Assembly (NCBI RefSeq): GCF_013376005.1 | Contig: NZ_JABMJK010000014.1 | Location: 1-64,000 of the forward strand | Direction of reading: 5' to 3' | Source of the DNA: Duganella sp. SG902 | GTDB lineage: Bacteria; Pseudomonadota; Gammaproteobacteria; Burkholderiales; Burkholderiaceae_D | Length of the DNA stretch: 64,000 nucleotides | Shown here: positions 51,840-61,627 of the stretch, piece after piece | How the letters are laid out: each line of letters begins with the position of its first letter | How positions within the stretch are numbered: the stretch's first letter is position 1 | Program-made: the position numbers and the translations under genes | The notes under the pieces: generated by a model | Databases searched by the model: none | Seen by the model: the letters and a program-made list of their open reading frames with translations, nothing else | What the model was told of the DNA's origin: nothing

Positions 51840-52262
51840 ATGTCCCACCTTGACGAAGCCCGGCTGATCGACCTGCCCAAGTTCCACGACCCGCGCGGCA
51901 ACCTGTCGGTGATCGAGGGCGGACATCACGTCCCCTTCGACATCAAGCGCGTGTACTACCTGTACGACGTGCCGGGCGGCTCCTCGCGCGCCGGCCACGG
52001 CCACCTGCACCTGCAGCAGTTCTTCATCGCCATGTCGGGCAGTTTCGACGTCATCGTGGACGACGGCTACAACCGCAAGAAGATCCACCTGAACCGCTCC
52101 TACTACGGCCTGTACGTGCCCGGCATGATGTGGCGCGAGGTGGAGAACTTCTCCTCGGGCGGCGTGTGCCTGGTGCTGGCCTCGACCCACTACGACCCGT
52201 CCGACTACTATTTCGACTACGACGAATTCGTGGTCGCCGCGCGCAATCATCACCCTACCTGA
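51840..52262 (+). CDS. dTDP-sugar 3,4-ketoisomerase, FdtA/QdtA (WxcM-like cupin)
   Basis: A 140-residue cupin. LPKFHDPRGNLSVIEG near the start, RVYYLYDVPGGSSRAGHGHLHLQQFF near residues 37-62 with the active-site histidines, and VPGMMWREVENFS later are family hallmarks. FdtA/QdtA convert dTDP-4-keto-6-deoxyglucose to the 3-keto isomer that the adjacent aminotransferase aminates. GGAG precedes the ATG. FdtA and QdtA differ in product stereochemistry, which I cannot decide from motifs alone. Confidence 0.88.
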   Translation: MSHLDEARLIDLPKFHDPRGNLSVIEGGHHVPFDIKRVYYLYDVPGGSSRAGHGHLHLQQFFIAMSGSFDVIVDDGYNRKKIHLNRSYYGLYVPGMMWREVENFSSGGVCLVLASTHYDPSDYYFDYDEFVVAARNHHPT

Positions 52263-52269
52263 ACGCATC

Positions 52270-53577
52270 ATGATGAATCCTCAACTGACCCGCTTTTACG
52301 AACGCTTCGGCGCCGGCGACGGCCTGTTCTATCCCGGCCACGCCTCGGCGCTGGTGGTCCTGGGCGGCAAGAAGATTTTGTTCGACCCGATCGTGCTGTC
52401 GCAGCCCTACGACAATGCGTGGGTGTTCTACCCACCGCAGATCGTCGACCCGCGCTGGTACGAGGTCGATGCCGTGGTGGTGTCGCATATCCACCAGGAC
52501 CACTACGACTTGCCGTTCCTGCGCAAGCTGCCGCCGCAGGTCAAGCTGATCGTCGTCGGCGACCGCCCCGGTTTCGAGAGCGACATCAAGGAAAAGGTCG
52601 GCCGCGAAGTCACCGTGGTGCCGCCGGAAACCGTCAACGAGATCTTCCCCGGCGTGAAGCTGTACGCGATCAACCACGAAAGCAACGGCATCGATTCCTC
52701 GGCCATCGTCTACAACGACAACTTCTGCGTCTACCACGGCAACGACAACTACCTGCAGCCGGCATCGATGCGCAAGTTCACCGAGATCAATCCGCACATC
52801 AACGTCGCCTGCGTGCCTTACGCCTACATCCACTGGTATCCCTTCCTGATGGAGTACGACAACGACCAGGAGGGCAAGCTGCACAAGGAGCGCGAGCGCG
52901 CCCGCCTGGTCAACCACTACATGGACGACTTCCTCAACAACGTCGACATCCTGAAGCCAGACGTCGCCATCCCCTTCGGCGCCAACCTGCTGATCGACGA
53001 CGGTAATATGCGCTCGGACATCAACATGGCGGTGCAGACGCCGGTCGAGCTGACCGACTACGCCCGCAAGGTGCGTCCGGAAACCGCCAAGCGCGTGCAG
53101 CCCATGCTGGCCGGCGACTACTACGGCATCGGCCCGAACGGCCCTGAACTGACCATCGCCCGCACCTATGAGGCGGAGAGCTACCGCGACGACGCCCAGG
53201 CCTTCCTGGCTTCGCGCCCGCAGAAAACCCCGAGTGTCGACGGCCCGCCCGTCGATCTGGACCAGTTCCTGCAAACGCTGAACAAGCGCCTCGAAGGCTG
53301 CGGCGCGCCGATCGACAATATCGTGCGCATGGACCTGAACTACCGAGGCGGCAAGGTGCTGATCGAGATCGACTGCCTGACCTACAAGGCGCGCGCGGTG
53401 GACAGCTTCACCGAAGGCCGCCCGTATCACCACTTCAAGCTGGACCCGGTGGCCTCGTCCGACTGGCTGAACGGCGACGCCTTCCTGGAAATCCTCGGCA
53501 CCCGCCGCTTCACGCTCAAGCGCGTGCCGGACCTGTACCTGCCGGACCTGCTGCGACTTGTGAACACGGTGTTTTAA
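52270..53577 (+). CDS. MBL-fold metallohydrolase of unknown role in a sugar cluster
   Basis: A 435-residue protein with the metallo-beta-lactamase metal site [16 protein letters not shown] near residue 65, and [21 protein letters not shown] at the N-terminus, as in UlaG-like and CMP-Neu5Ac-hydroxylase-like MBL proteins. The C-terminal 130 residues form an alpha/beta region without a recognised family. It sits between the ketoisomerase and aminotransferase genes. It may remove or rearrange a group on the nucleotide sugar or acyl donor; no direct evidence. Two adjacent ATGs (52270 and 52273) are possible starts. Confidence 0.75.
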   Translation: MMNPQLTRFYERFGAGDGLFYPGHASALVVLGGKKILFDPIVLSQPYDNAWVFYPPQIVDPRWYEVDAVVVSHIHQDHYDLPFLRKLPPQVKLIVVGDRPGFESDIKEKVGREVTVVPPETVNEIFPGVKLYAINHESNGIDSSAIVYNDNFCVYHGNDNYLQPASMRKFTEINPHINVACVPYAYIHWYPFLMEYDNDQEGKLHKERERARLVNHYMDDFLNNVDILKPDVAIPFGANLLIDDGNMRSDINMAVQTPVELTDYARKVRPETAKRVQPMLAGDYYGIGPNGPELTIARTYEAESYRDDAQAFLASRPQKTPSVDGPPVDLDQFLQTLNKRLEGCGAPIDNIVRMDLNYRGGKVLIEIDCLTYKARAVDSFTEGRPYHHFKLDPVASSDWLNGDAFLEILGTRRFTLKRVPDLYLPDLLRLVNTVF

Positions 53578-53594
53578 AACAGATTGGAACTATC

Positions 53595-54707
53595 ATGAGC
53601 GTACCCTTCCTCGACCTGAAAGCCATCAACCTGACGCAAGCCGCCGAGCTGGAAGCCGCCTTCAAGCGCGTGCTCAACTCCGGCTGGTACATCCTCGGCT
53701 CCGAAACGGCGGCCTTTGAAGCCAGCTTCGCGGAATACTGCAACAGCGCGCACGGCATCGGCGTGGCCAACGGCCTCGATGCCATCTTCCTGATTTTGAA
53801 GGGCTACGGCATCGGTCCCGGCGACGAAGTGATCGTGCCGTCCAACACCTTCATCGCCACCTGGCTGGCGGTCAGCCACTGCGGCGCCAAGCCGGTGCCT
53901 GTGGAGCCGGTGGAAGGCACCTACAACATCGATCCGTCGAAGGTGGAAGCGGCCGTCACTGGCAAGACCAAGGCCATCATCGCCGTCCACCTGTACGGCC
54001 AGCCGGCCGACATGGGTCCTATGAAGGACATCGCCAAGCGCCGCGGCCTGAAGCTGATCGAAGACGCGGCGCAGGCGCACGGCGCGCGCTACCACGGCGG
54101 CGTCACCGGCCAGTTGGGTGACGCGGCGGCTTTCAGCTTCTACCCAGGCAAAAACCTTGGCGCGCTGGGCGACGGCGGCGCCGTCACAACCAGCGACGAC
54201 GCGCTGGCGGAGCGCATCCGCACCTACCGCAACTACGGCTCCAAGATCAAGTACTACAACGACGTCCCCGGCTACAACTCGCGCCTGGACGAACTGCAGG
54301 CGGCCCTGCTGGCGGTCAAGCTCACCACGCTGGACGAAGGCAACGCACAGCGCCGCGCCATCGCCGCCTACTACCAGCAGCACCTGGCCGGCATCGCCGG
54401 ACTGACGCTGCCAGAAATCCCGTCGTGGGCGGAACCGGTGTGGCACTTGTACGTGGTGCGTCACGCGCAGCGCGACCTGCTGGCCAAGAAGCTGGCGGAA
54501 AAACAGATCGGCACCATCGTGCACTATCCGGTGCCGCCGCATTTGCAGCCGGCGTATGCGGAAATGGGCTACAAGGAAGGCGACTTCCCGATTGCGGAAG
54601 CGATCCACCGCGAAGTTCTGAGCCTGCCGGTGTCGCCAACCATGACGCTGGAAGATGCCGCCGAAGTGGTGGCTGGCGTCAAAGCCGTGCTGGCGGAATT
54701 GGGCTGA
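53595..54707 (+). CDS. PLP-dependent DegT/DnrJ/EryC1 sugar aminotransferase (FdtB-like)
   Basis: A 370-residue aminotransferase with [44 protein letters not shown] near residue 78, [12 protein letters not shown] near 155, and the PLP lysine in [16 protein letters not shown] near 186. It transfers an amino group to a keto-sugar nucleotide. Paired with the FdtA-type isomerase, the expected product is a dTDP-3-amino-3,6-dideoxyhexose. One base separates its stop from the GNAT gene, which is the natural N-acyltransferase partner. Confidence 0.92.
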   Translation: MSVPFLDLKAINLTQAAELEAAFKRVLNSGWYILGSETAAFEASFAEYCNSAHGIGVANGLDAIFLILKGYGIGPGDEVIVPSNTFIATWLAVSHCGAKPVPVEPVEGTYNIDPSKVEAAVTGKTKAIIAVHLYGQPADMGPMKDIAKRRGLKLIEDAAQAHGARYHGGVTGQLGDAAAFSFYPGKNLGALGDGGAVTTSDDALAERIRTYRNYGSKIKYYNDVPGYNSRLDELQAALLAVKLTTLDEGNAQRRAIAAYYQQHLAGIAGLTLPEIPSWAEPVWHLYVVRHAQRDLLAKKLAEKQIGTIVHYPVPPHLQPAYAEMGYKEGDFPIAEAIHREVLSLPVSPTMTLEDAAEVVAGVKAVLAELG

Positions 54708-54708
54708 G

Positions 54709-55254
54709 ATGTTCCGCAAGCCGCGTTCAGTGCGCGGACGGCAGCTGCTGTTCCGCGACGCCACCGTGGCGGATGCCGAGTTTATCCTCGCACTGCGCAC
54801 GGACGAAAAGAAAGGCGAGTTTTTATCGGCCACCGTGCCGGACGTGCAAGCGCAGCGCGACTGGCTGGCGCGTTACGCGGCCGATGATGCGCAGGTCTAC
54901 TTCATCATCTGCAAATTGGATGGCACACCGGTCGGAACCGTGCGGCTGTATGATCAGCGCGGCGATTCGTTCTGCTGGGGATCGTGGATCAAGAGCGATG
55001 GCGCGCCCAGTGGTTTCGGCGTCGAGTCGGCGCTAATGGTGTACGACTTCGCGCTGCAAACCGGCTTCACCCGCGCGCACTTCGATGTCCGCAAGGGGAA
55101 TACGTCCGTGATCCAGTTCCACGAACGCTTCGGCGCCGTGCAGGTGGGCGAGACCGATGAGGACAATCTCTACGAAATGAGCAACGCCGCCATCAAGGCG
55201 GCGCTGCAGCAGTATCGCAAATACCTGCCGGACGGCGCGGCCGTCGCGTTCTAA
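54709..55254 (+). CDS. GNAT-family N-acyltransferase
   Basis: A 181-residue GNAT: LLFRDATVADAEFILALR at the start, GTPVGTVRLYD, a Gly-rich acyl-CoA/ACP-binding turn (SGFGVESALMVYDFAL), then VRKGNTSVIQFHERFGAVQVGE. The context implies N-acylation of the 3-amino sugar from the preceding aminotransferase, as FdtC/QdtC do. FdtC-type enzymes are usually left-handed beta-helix proteins, so a GNAT here is a non-homologous substitute and may use a longer acyl donor. The start at 54709 follows the previous stop by one base. Confidence 0.85.
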   Translation: MFRKPRSVRGRQLLFRDATVADAEFILALRTDEKKGEFLSATVPDVQAQRDWLARYAADDAQVYFIICKLDGTPVGTVRLYDQRGDSFCWGSWIKSDGAPSGFGVESALMVYDFALQTGFTRAHFDVRKGNTSVIQFHERFGAVQVGETDEDNLYEMSNAAIKAALQQYRKYLPDGAAVAF

Positions 55255-55357
55255 CGTCATTCCGGCGAAGGCGGACGGTCCGCCGCTGCGGTCCATGGAA
55301 TATATGCTTTAACACGGCGGATGCGTTCTATGGATTCCAGCCTTCGCCGGAATGACG
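55255..55357. repeat. Dispersed inverted repeat (CGTCATnCCGGCGAA family), copy 2
   Basis: The outer arms CGTCATTCCGGCGAAGG and CCTTCGCCGGAATGACG are exact complements, with about 70 bases of partly structured sequence between them. The left end abuts the TAA of the GNAT gene and the right end is five bases before the stop of the convergent ligase gene. It probably also serves as terminator for both operons. Confidence 0.85.
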
Positions 55358-55362
55358 GGGTT

Positions 55363-56703
55363 TCACTCGCGGCGGATCTTTTTCTGGCGGACGCTGTGCA
55401 GCGGGCCTTCCGCCAGCACCACCTTGGCAGGCACCTTGAACGGCGCCAGGTGCGCCAGGCATTCCTGGCGGATGCGCTTCTTCAGGCTGTCCACGCTTTC
55501 CGGGCTGTCCACCACCACCTTGGCCACCACGATGTTGCCGAGCATGGCGTGCTTCTCACCGAACACCGCCACGTCCTGCACGTTGTCCATTTCCAGAATC
55601 ACGCTCTCGACTTCCGACGGATACACCTTCTGGCCGGCCACGTTGATCAGGTCCGTCACGCGGCCGAGGATGCGGAAGTAATCGCCATCGACCTCCACCT
55701 GATCCTGCGTGTTGAACCAGCCGTCCGCATCAAACTCCGATGGCGCATTCAGGTAGCCCACCATCGCGTACTGCGATTTAATCCACAACACGCCATCCAC
55801 CACCTTGGTCTGGAAGCCCTCGCCGCCCACGCGCACCCAAAGCGAACCATCCTCGCGCGACTGCGAACGCAGGACGCCCACTTCGGACAAGCCATAGGTC
55901 TGCAGCAGGTCGACGCCAGGGAACTGCGCACGCACGCGGTCCAGCGTCGATTGCGGCATCACTTCCGTGCCGTAGGTGATGCGCTTGAGCGACGACAGGT
56001 CGTACTGATGCTGCAGGTTGGACGCCATCATCAGCGTCAGGAACGACGGCGTGGCCGGCAGCAGCTCCACCTTGTATTTCTCGATCGCCGCGCAGATGTT
56101 CGGCACCGAGCGGTCGGCCACCGTCACCACCGTGCCCAAGCTCGACGTGATCGCCAGGATGGTGTTGATGCCGCCGAAGTGGTCGATCATCAGGAACGGA
56201 ATCGCCACCACTGGCGCGCGCTGCTTGCGGAACTTCTCGGCCACCTGGTGGAAGTCGTGCAGGATGCCTTTCGGCTTGCCGGTCGAGCCGGACGAGAACA
56301 GCACCATGCCCGGCGTGCCGCGCTGGCGGAATTCGTTGAGCAGCGCGTTGTCGGTCTTCAGGCCGCGATGGGTGATGGTGGCGTCGCGGCCGGCCGCGTC
56401 AAACTCCACGTACCACTCGCAACCCGAAACGCCCAGCGCCACCGACTCTTCCACCACCGAGGTGCGCGTCAGCGGGATCACGATGCTGCCGTTGCGGCAC
56501 AGCGCCATGATCATGCAGAACACTTCCGGCGAATAGTCGCCCAGCACCACCACCGTCTCGCCGCGCTGGATGCCGGCGTCCTGCACGCGCTGGTAGAAAT
56601 CGTCGATCAACGCAACGACGCCGCCATAGCTGACCTCACGGCCTTCGTGGATGAAAGCGATGCGCTCGGGCGCGCTCTGGAACCGCTCGATCAGCCATTC
56701 CAT
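55363..56703 (-). CDS. AMP-forming acyl-CoA/acyl-ACP ligase
   Basis: A 446-residue ANL-superfamily enzyme. The phosphate-binding motif is LFSSGSTGKPKGI near residue 137; TYGLSEVGV near 262, GWFNTQDQVEVDGDYFRILGRVTDLI near 338-362 and the C-terminal lysine in VRQKKIRRE complete the family set. It activates a carboxylic acid, most likely loading the ACP encoded two bases upstream. It is about 60-100 residues shorter than typical acyl-CoA synthetases, mainly in the N-terminal domain. It is the last gene of the minus-strand acyl operon. Confidence 0.88.
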   Translation of the reverse strand: MEWLIERFQSAPERIAFIHEGREVSYGGVVALIDDFYQRVQDAGIQRGETVVVLGDYSPEVFCMIMALCRNGSIVIPLTRTSVVEESVALGVSGCEWYVEFDAAGRDATITHRGLKTDNALLNEFRQRGTPGMVLFSSGSTGKPKGILHDFHQVAEKFRKQRAPVVAIPFLMIDHFGGINTILAITSSLGTVVTVADRSVPNICAAIEKYKVELLPATPSFLTLMMASNLQHQYDLSSLKRITYGTEVMPQSTLDRVRAQFPGVDLLQTYGLSEVGVLRSQSREDGSLWVRVGGEGFQTKVVDGVLWIKSQYAMVGYLNAPSEFDADGWFNTQDQVEVDGDYFRILGRVTDLINVAGQKVYPSEVESVILEMDNVQDVAVFGEKHAMLGNIVVAKVVVDSPESVDSLKKRIRQECLAHLAPFKVPAKVVLAEGPLHSVRQKKIRRE

Positions 56704-56705
56704 GA

Positions 56706-56939
56706 TTACACTCCCAGATCGTTCAGCACCAGCTTGATCAGTTTGTAGGAGGTGATATTGCCCGCGTCTTCGTCGGGGATGGTCACCTTGAATTCCTCTT
56801 CCAGCGCCAGCACCAGGTTCATATGGCGCAGCGAGTCCCAGTTCGGCACGTTGTCCATGCTGGAATCTTCATTGATGGTGGCGGCGTCCACGTTCAGCAT
56901 GGTGGCCATTACTTGTTTCAGGGCGTCTTCATTCAACAT
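56706..56939 (-). CDS. Acyl carrier protein (first of two)
   Basis: A 77-residue acidic ACP. The phosphopantetheine serine is in NWDSLRHMNLVLALEEEF near residue 36, with the usual four-helix pattern. It overlaps the FkbH-like gene upstream by 11 bp and lies two bases before the ligase gene. FkbH-type enzymes commonly charge such stand-alone ACPs with small hydroxyacyl groups. Confidence 0.92.
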   Translation of the reverse strand: MLNEDALKQVMATMLNVDAATINEDSSMDNVPNWDSLRHMNLVLALEEEFKVTIPDEDAGNITSYKLIKLVLNDLGV

Positions 56940-58725
56940 AAGTCATCTCTATCCATGGGTTGGCGGGTGCGGCGAAATCGGCCGCGGCGATGGCGTATCT
57001 TCGCACACCTTCGCTGGTTTCTTCTTGCAAGGGCATGCCCAGGCGGGCATAGAAATCGGCCACTTGCGCGTTCTTGGCGCTCGGGATGTATTCCGCACGC
57101 AGTTCGGTGCAGCCGCGCTGCATGGCGTCGGCGGCGATGCGGGTCCAAATGCCCGTTTCGACACCGCGGCCGATCACACGGCAGCTCATAAGGAAATTCT
57201 CGATAATGGCCGCCCGGCCTTCGTAGCGCATCACGGCCACGCCGGTCAGGCCGGCATTGCCGAATTTATCGCTGACCACCAGCGAGTAGACGGCATGCGT
57301 ATCGCTACCCATCATCTGCTCGATCTCGGCCACGCTGTAGCGGGTGGTGGTGAGGTTGAACTGGTTGGACTTCTGCGACAGCTCGCTGATGCGGGCCGCG
57401 CTGGCGCGCGCATTGCGCGTCAGCTCCACCTTCAGTTCCAGCGATGCCAGATACTCTTCCTGCGAGCCGAATTGCGCCTTCAGTTCTTCCGCACCGGCGC
57501 GCTGGCGGTATTGTTCGGTCTTGCCCTTGCTGTCGGCCGCGATGCCGCCGGCCAGGAACAGGGACTTGATCTCGGCCACCACGCGCGGGTAGTCGGAGAG
57601 CGTGGCCGGCACCTGCACGGTTTTCACCATCGGCAGCTGCTGGCGCACGGCTTCGCATTCAAACGAGGAATCGTCGAGGAACACGAAGCTGTCCAGGCCC
57701 ACGTTCAGTTCCTGCGCCAGGGCGCGCAGGTTGGACGGCTTGTCTTCCCAGTTGACCTTTTTGGCCACCAGTTGGGATTCTTTCAGCACCATGTCCGGAT
57801 GCTTGTGCAGCACTTCGTCGACATCGGCCGGGTTGTTCTTGGTGACCAGCGCCAGCAGGATGCCCTGGCGTTCCAGCGCGGCGAATTCCTGTTGCATGCG
57901 CCAGAAGATATTGCCAGGATAATCGTAGGGACCGAGCTTGATGCCGTTCAGCAGATCCTCGCCGATCACGCCGCTCCACAGGGTGTTGTCGCAGTCCAGC
58001 GCCAGCACCTTGTAGAAGTGGGCGCCGAAGCCGCGCGCGGCGGCGGCGATGCGGCGCGCCAGTTCGTTCATGTAGGCGCCCGTGTACGGCGCCTTGCTGC
58101 GGAAGTAGAAGCGCGCGTCGAAGGCGGCTTGCTGGCCGACCGCGCGCACGATGTCTTCCGTATCGATCATGCGGATGTTGGCGAACGGCGCAGCCTCCTC
58201 GCGCAACGCGGCGTTGAAGCGCGCCAGCACAATCGCCACCGCGTCCTGTCCGCCTGCGTCGGCCGCCACGCCCATGCGGTGGAAGGTGCCGAGGTAAATC
58301 GCCGGCACCGCGCGCGCCTTGTCGAACACCATGCGGTAGCGCTGGCGCAGCTCCGCCTCCTTGGCATCGATGATGGCCGGGTCCAGGCTGTCCAGCTGCG
58401 CTTCAAACGATGGCAGCAGGTTGTCGAAGAATGGCAGCAGCACGATCTGCTCCACGCCGGCCTGCGCGAACAGGTCGATGTCGCCAATCGGATCGTCGTA
58501 GTTTCCAGCCACCAGTTCAATCCGCGCCCCGTTCAATAGCCCGTGCTTGCGCAGGTAGATGTTCAGCAGGTCCACCGTCGCGGAGGACGAGACGCCGATC
58601 TTCACGGTGCGCGGCTGGTCTTCTTTTTCCAGCGCGGTGACGGCCTGCGTCAACTGCATCATGGTGCTGTCGGCCTTGCCCAGCACTGCGAGTGCGGCCC
58701 CGCGCGGATCAAGCGAGTCACTCAT
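56929..58725 (-). CDS. FkbH-like HAD-superfamily acyl-loading protein with C-terminal GNAT-like domain
   Basis: A 598-residue protein. An N-terminal SGNH-like region (VKIGVSSSATVDLLNIYLRKHGL) is followed by the HAD core with ALDCDNTLWSGVIGED near residue 242, LALVTKNNPADVDEVL near 300 and SFVFLDDSSFECEAVR near 350, and a GNAT-like C-terminal half (TRNARASAARISELSQKSNQFNLT, then VVSDKFGNAGLTGVAVMRY). FkbH proteins dephosphorylate and load glyceryl-type units on ACPs in polyketide and sugar-acylation pathways. The start at 58725 overlaps the MaoC-SDR stop by 4 bp. Confidence 0.88.
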   Translation of the reverse strand: MSDSLDPRGAALAVLGKADSTMMQLTQAVTALEKEDQPRTVKIGVSSSATVDLLNIYLRKHGLLNGARIELVAGNYDDPIGDIDLFAQAGVEQIVLLPFFDNLLPSFEAQLDSLDPAIIDAKEAELRQRYRMVFDKARAVPAIYLGTFHRMGVAADAGGQDAVAIVLARFNAALREEAAPFANIRMIDTEDIVRAVGQQAAFDARFYFRSKAPYTGAYMNELARRIAAAARGFGAHFYKVLALDCDNTLWSGVIGEDLLNGIKLGPYDYPGNIFWRMQQEFAALERQGILLALVTKNNPADVDEVLHKHPDMVLKESQLVAKKVNWEDKPSNLRALAQELNVGLDSFVFLDDSSFECEAVRQQLPMVKTVQVPATLSDYPRVVAEIKSLFLAGGIAADSKGKTEQYRQRAGAEELKAQFGSQEEYLASLELKVELTRNARASAARISELSQKSNQFNLTTTRYSVAEIEQMMGSDTHAVYSLVVSDKFGNAGLTGVAVMRYEGRAAIIENFLMSCRVIGRGVETGIWTRIAADAMQRGCTELRAEYIPSAKNAQVADFYARLGMPLQEETSEGVRRYAIAAADFAAPANPWIEMTYVE

Positions 58726-59930
58726 CGCATCGCCATCCCGCCGTTGACGGCAATGGTGTCGCCGGTGATGAAGCCAGCATCCTCGGACACCAGATAGGCA
58801 ACGGCGGCCGCCACGTCCGACGGCTTGGCCAGGCGGCGCAACGGCGTCTGGCGCGCGATCATCAGTTGTGCCTTCTCGGGAATGTCCCCGATCAGCGTGG
58901 TCTCGCACATGCCCGGCGACACGCAGTTCACCGTGATGCCCTGCGGCCCTAGTTCAGCCGCCATGTAGTTGGAAAACACCTGCAGCGCGCCCTTGGCCAT
59001 GGCGTAGCCGGTCCAGGTGACGGACGGCGGACCGTCCAGCACCTGCGAAGTGATGTTGACGATGCGGCCCCACTTGCGGGCAGCCATCTCCGGCACCACG
59101 GCGCTGGTCATCAGGAACGCGCCCTTGACCTGCACATCCATCTGCTGCTGCACGTCGTCCCACGCGGTGGCGCTGAACGGCTTTGGATTGATGCGCGGCG
59201 ACGCGTTGTTCACCAACACGCTGACTGCGCCAAACGCCTTCACCGCCGCCTGGTACAGCGCCTGCGCGCCTGCCTCGGTGGCGATGTCCGCCTGCACCGC
59301 CAGCGCGCGGCCCTTGCCTTCGCCGGCGGCCGCATTGATGTCCGCCACGATCTGCGCCGCGCGGTCGGCCTGTCCGCGATAGTTAACCACCACGCTGTAG
59401 CCGTCCGCCGCCAGACGCTGGCAAATCGCCTTGCCAATGCCGCCGGCGCCGCCGGTGACGATGGCCACGCGCGGGCGCGCATCGGCGGCCGGCGCGGCCT
59501 CCGGCTCGGCGGTGACCAGCACCTTCACCTTGCCGACGCCGGTCAGGATCACCTGCTGGTTCTGGTTGACGATGCGGGTATCCAGCTCCAGCAGGCGCTC
59601 GCGCTCATGCTTCTTCAGCACCGTGGCGCTGATGGTCAGCACGTCGCCCAGCCGCACCGGCAGCAGGAACTCCATGTTCTGCGACACCCACAGCGCGCCG
59701 GTGCCCGGCAGCTTGGTGCCGATTACGGTCGAGATGAAGGAAGCGCCCAGCATGCCGTGCACCACGATGTCCTTGAACGCCGTGGTTTCCGCATACGCAC
59801 GGTCCACGTGCAGCGGATTATCGTCGCCGGTCATCTCGACGAACTTGCGCACGTCCGCTTCGGTAATGTGTTTGGTCAGCGTCTGCGTTTCACCAACCTG
59901 GATCGCGTCGAAATCTTTAAACATGCTCAT
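58722..59930 (-). CDS. MaoC dehydratase-SDR ketoreductase fusion
   Basis: A 402-residue fusion. Residues 1-145 are a MaoC/hotdog hydratase (FVEMTGDDNPLHVDRAYAE with the catalytic Asp/His, VVHGMLGASFISTVIG). Residues 153-402 are a short-chain dehydrogenase with VAIVTGGAGGIGKAI and the catalytic YAMAK near 325, ending in TGDTIAVNGGMAMR. Together these are the ketoreductase and dehydratase steps of fatty-acid-like elongation, acting on an ACP-bound acyl group. AGGAAGG precedes the ATG at 59930, which overlaps the KAS III stop by 4 bp. Confidence 0.88.
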   Translation of the reverse strand: MSMFKDFDAIQVGETQTLTKHITEADVRKFVEMTGDDNPLHVDRAYAETTAFKDIVVHGMLGASFISTVIGTKLPGTGALWVSQNMEFLLPVRLGDVLTISATVLKKHERERLLELDTRIVNQNQQVILTGVGKVKVLVTAEPEAAPAADARPRVAIVTGGAGGIGKAICQRLAADGYSVVVNYRGQADRAAQIVADINAAAGEGKGRALAVQADIATEAGAQALYQAAVKAFGAVSVLVNNASPRINPKPFSATAWDDVQQQMDVQVKGAFLMTSAVVPEMAARKWGRIVNITSQVLDGPPSVTWTGYAMAKGALQVFSNYMAAELGPQGITVNCVSPGMCETTLIGDIPEKAQLMIARQTPLRRLAKPSDVAAAVAYLVSEDAGFITGDTIAVNGGMAMR

Positions 59931-60955
59931 GCTTCCTTCCTGGCCATCTTCCAGCGCCACACCGAGGCGCCGAAGTTGAAACCGGCGCCCACGGCGGCCA
60001 GCACCACGGTATCGCCATCCTTCACCAGCTTCTTCTCCACCGCCTCGCTCATGGCGATCGCCAGCGACGCGGCGCCGGTATTGCCCACGCGCGCCACGTT
60101 GGTGTACGTCTGTTCCAGCTTGTAGCCCATCTTGCGCACGATGTATTCGATCATGCGCAGATTCGCCTGGTGGAACAGCATGAAGTCGACGTCGGCCGGC
60201 GCCACGCCGCTCTTCTCGCAAGCCTTGCGGATCACGCGCGGCAGGTGGGTGATGGCCTGCTTCCAGGTGGCGATGCCGTTCATTTCCATGTAGTCCACCG
60301 CGCCGTCGAAGGCACGGCCGATGATCGGATGGCTGGAACCGCCGCCGCGCATGCGCACCGACTCGTAGTTCGAGCTGTCGGTATGGAAAGCGGAGGAGAT
60401 GATGCCGTCGGCCGGGTCGTCGCTGCGGCTCAGCACTGCCGCGCCGGCGCCATCACTCAGATAGATGGCGGTGTTGACGTCGGAACGGTCGATGTAGCGC
60501 GACAGGAACTCAACGCCGATCACCACCGCGTTGCGCACCGACGGGTCCACGCGCATGCGGTCCGAGGCCACCGTCAGGCCGGTGACGAAGCCGGTGCAAT
60601 TAGCCTGCAGGTCGAAGATCTGCGCGTTCGGCGCCTTCAGCTCCATCTGCACCTTGGCCGACAGCGGCGGATAGATGTAGTCGCCCGAGAAGGTGCAGGC
60701 GATGATCAGGTCCACCTCGTCCATGCTGATGCCGGCCATGTCGATGGCGCGTTGCGCCGCCAGCACCGCGTACTGCGACGCCGATTCGTCCGGACCGGCG
60801 ATGTAGCGCTGCTCGATGCCGGTTTTCTCGACGATCCATTCGGGGGTGACGTCCAGGTTGCGGCACAGCGTCGCGTTATCCTCCGCGTGTTCCGGCAAGT
60901 GATGGCCGACGCCGGTGATGGTAATGCCCGGGAAGGGAAATGGAGTAGTGCTCAC
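59927..60955 (-). CDS. 3-oxoacyl-ACP synthase III (FabH-like), GTG start
   Basis: A 342-residue KAS III. The catalytic cysteine is in IFDLQANCTGFVTGL near residue 118, the histidine in MLFHQANLRMIEYI near 250, and the asparagine in VARVGNTGAASLAIAM near 282. It condenses an acyl-CoA starter with malonyl-ACP. The start is GTG at 60955, overlapping the MBL hydrolase stop as GTGA; no ATG exists before the conserved N-terminus. Its presence with two ACPs, ketoreductases and a dehydratase points to a short dedicated acyl chain rather than housekeeping lipid synthesis. Confidence 0.9.
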   Translation of the reverse strand: MSTTPFPFPGITITGVGHHLPEHAEDNATLCRNLDVTPEWIVEKTGIEQRYIAGPDESASQYAVLAAQRAIDMAGISMDEVDLIIACTFSGDYIYPPLSAKVQMELKAPNAQIFDLQANCTGFVTGLTVASDRMRVDPSVRNAVVIGVEFLSRYIDRSDVNTAIYLSDGAGAAVLSRSDDPADGIISSAFHTDSSNYESVRMRGGGSSHPIIGRAFDGAVDYMEMNGIATWKQAITHLPRVIRKACEKSGVAPADVDFMLFHQANLRMIEYIVRKMGYKLEQTYTNVARVGNTGAASLAIAMSEAVEKKLVKDGDTVVLAAVGAGFNFGASVWRWKMARKEA

Positions 60956-61626
60956 GATGCTGCCAACCCTAAAAAGTTTAACAATGCGGCGTTGCCGGTG
61001 CGGACCGACAGGCCGTCGGCCGCGTTGCCGTGGCCGGGATAAATGGTGCGCTCCGGCGTCAGGTCCTGCCAGTAGCCGAGGATAGTCTGCTTCAGCACCG
61101 TGTGGTCCTCGCCCGGCAGGTGAGACAGGCCGACGCCGCGCGCATACAGCGTGTCGCCGGTGAACCACGCGCTGCCGAATTCAATGATGCAGGAACCGGG
61201 CGTGTGGCCCGGCGCCGGCAGGTAGCGCAGCGGCGTGCCGGCGATGTCGGCTTCGTAGCCCGGTTCCACCAGCGTGGCCTCGGGCAGCACCACCTTGCGC
61301 TGGATTTTCATCGCCATCAGCAGGAAGTTGGAGGCCTTCATCAACTTAGCGTCGGCCTTGGGCACGAACACCGCGCAGCCGTATTTTTTCTGGAAGTGCG
61401 AGGCGCTGCCGGTGTGGTCGAAATGGCCGTGGGTGCAATACACTGCGTGCGGCCGCAGGCCATGTTCGCTCAACTCTGCGTCGATGGTTTCGCCATCGAG
61501 CCCGGCGTCGATCAGGATGCCGCCGCCTTCCACTGCCGCTTCGCAAAAATAGGCGTTGGAAGAGAACTCGCCGCTGGTCACGCGCCAGACATTGCCGCCG
61601 CCCCAGTTGCCGACCACGCTCGCCAT
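60952..61626 (-). CDS. MBL-fold hydrolase (glyoxalase II-like), possible thioesterase
   Basis: A 224-residue MBL hydrolase with the metal motif YCTHGHFDHTGSA near residue 65, YLPAPGHTPGSCIIEF near 135 and FTGDTLYARGVG near 155, resembling hydroxyacylglutathione hydrolases. In this operon it may release acyl groups from ACP or CoA (inference). It starts one base after the SDR stop and its stop overlaps the KAS III GTG. Confidence 0.82.
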   Translation of the reverse strand: MASVVGNWGGGNVWRVTSGEFSSNAYFCEAAVEGGGILIDAGLDGETIDAELSEHGLRPHAVYCTHGHFDHTGSASHFQKKYGCAVFVPKADAKLMKASNFLLMAMKIQRKVVLPEATLVEPGYEADIAGTPLRYLPAPGHTPGSCIIEFGSAWFTGDTLYARGVGLSHLPGEDHTVLKQTILGYWQDLTPERTIYPGHGNAADGLSVRTGNAALLNFLGLAAS

Positions 61627-61627
61627 G

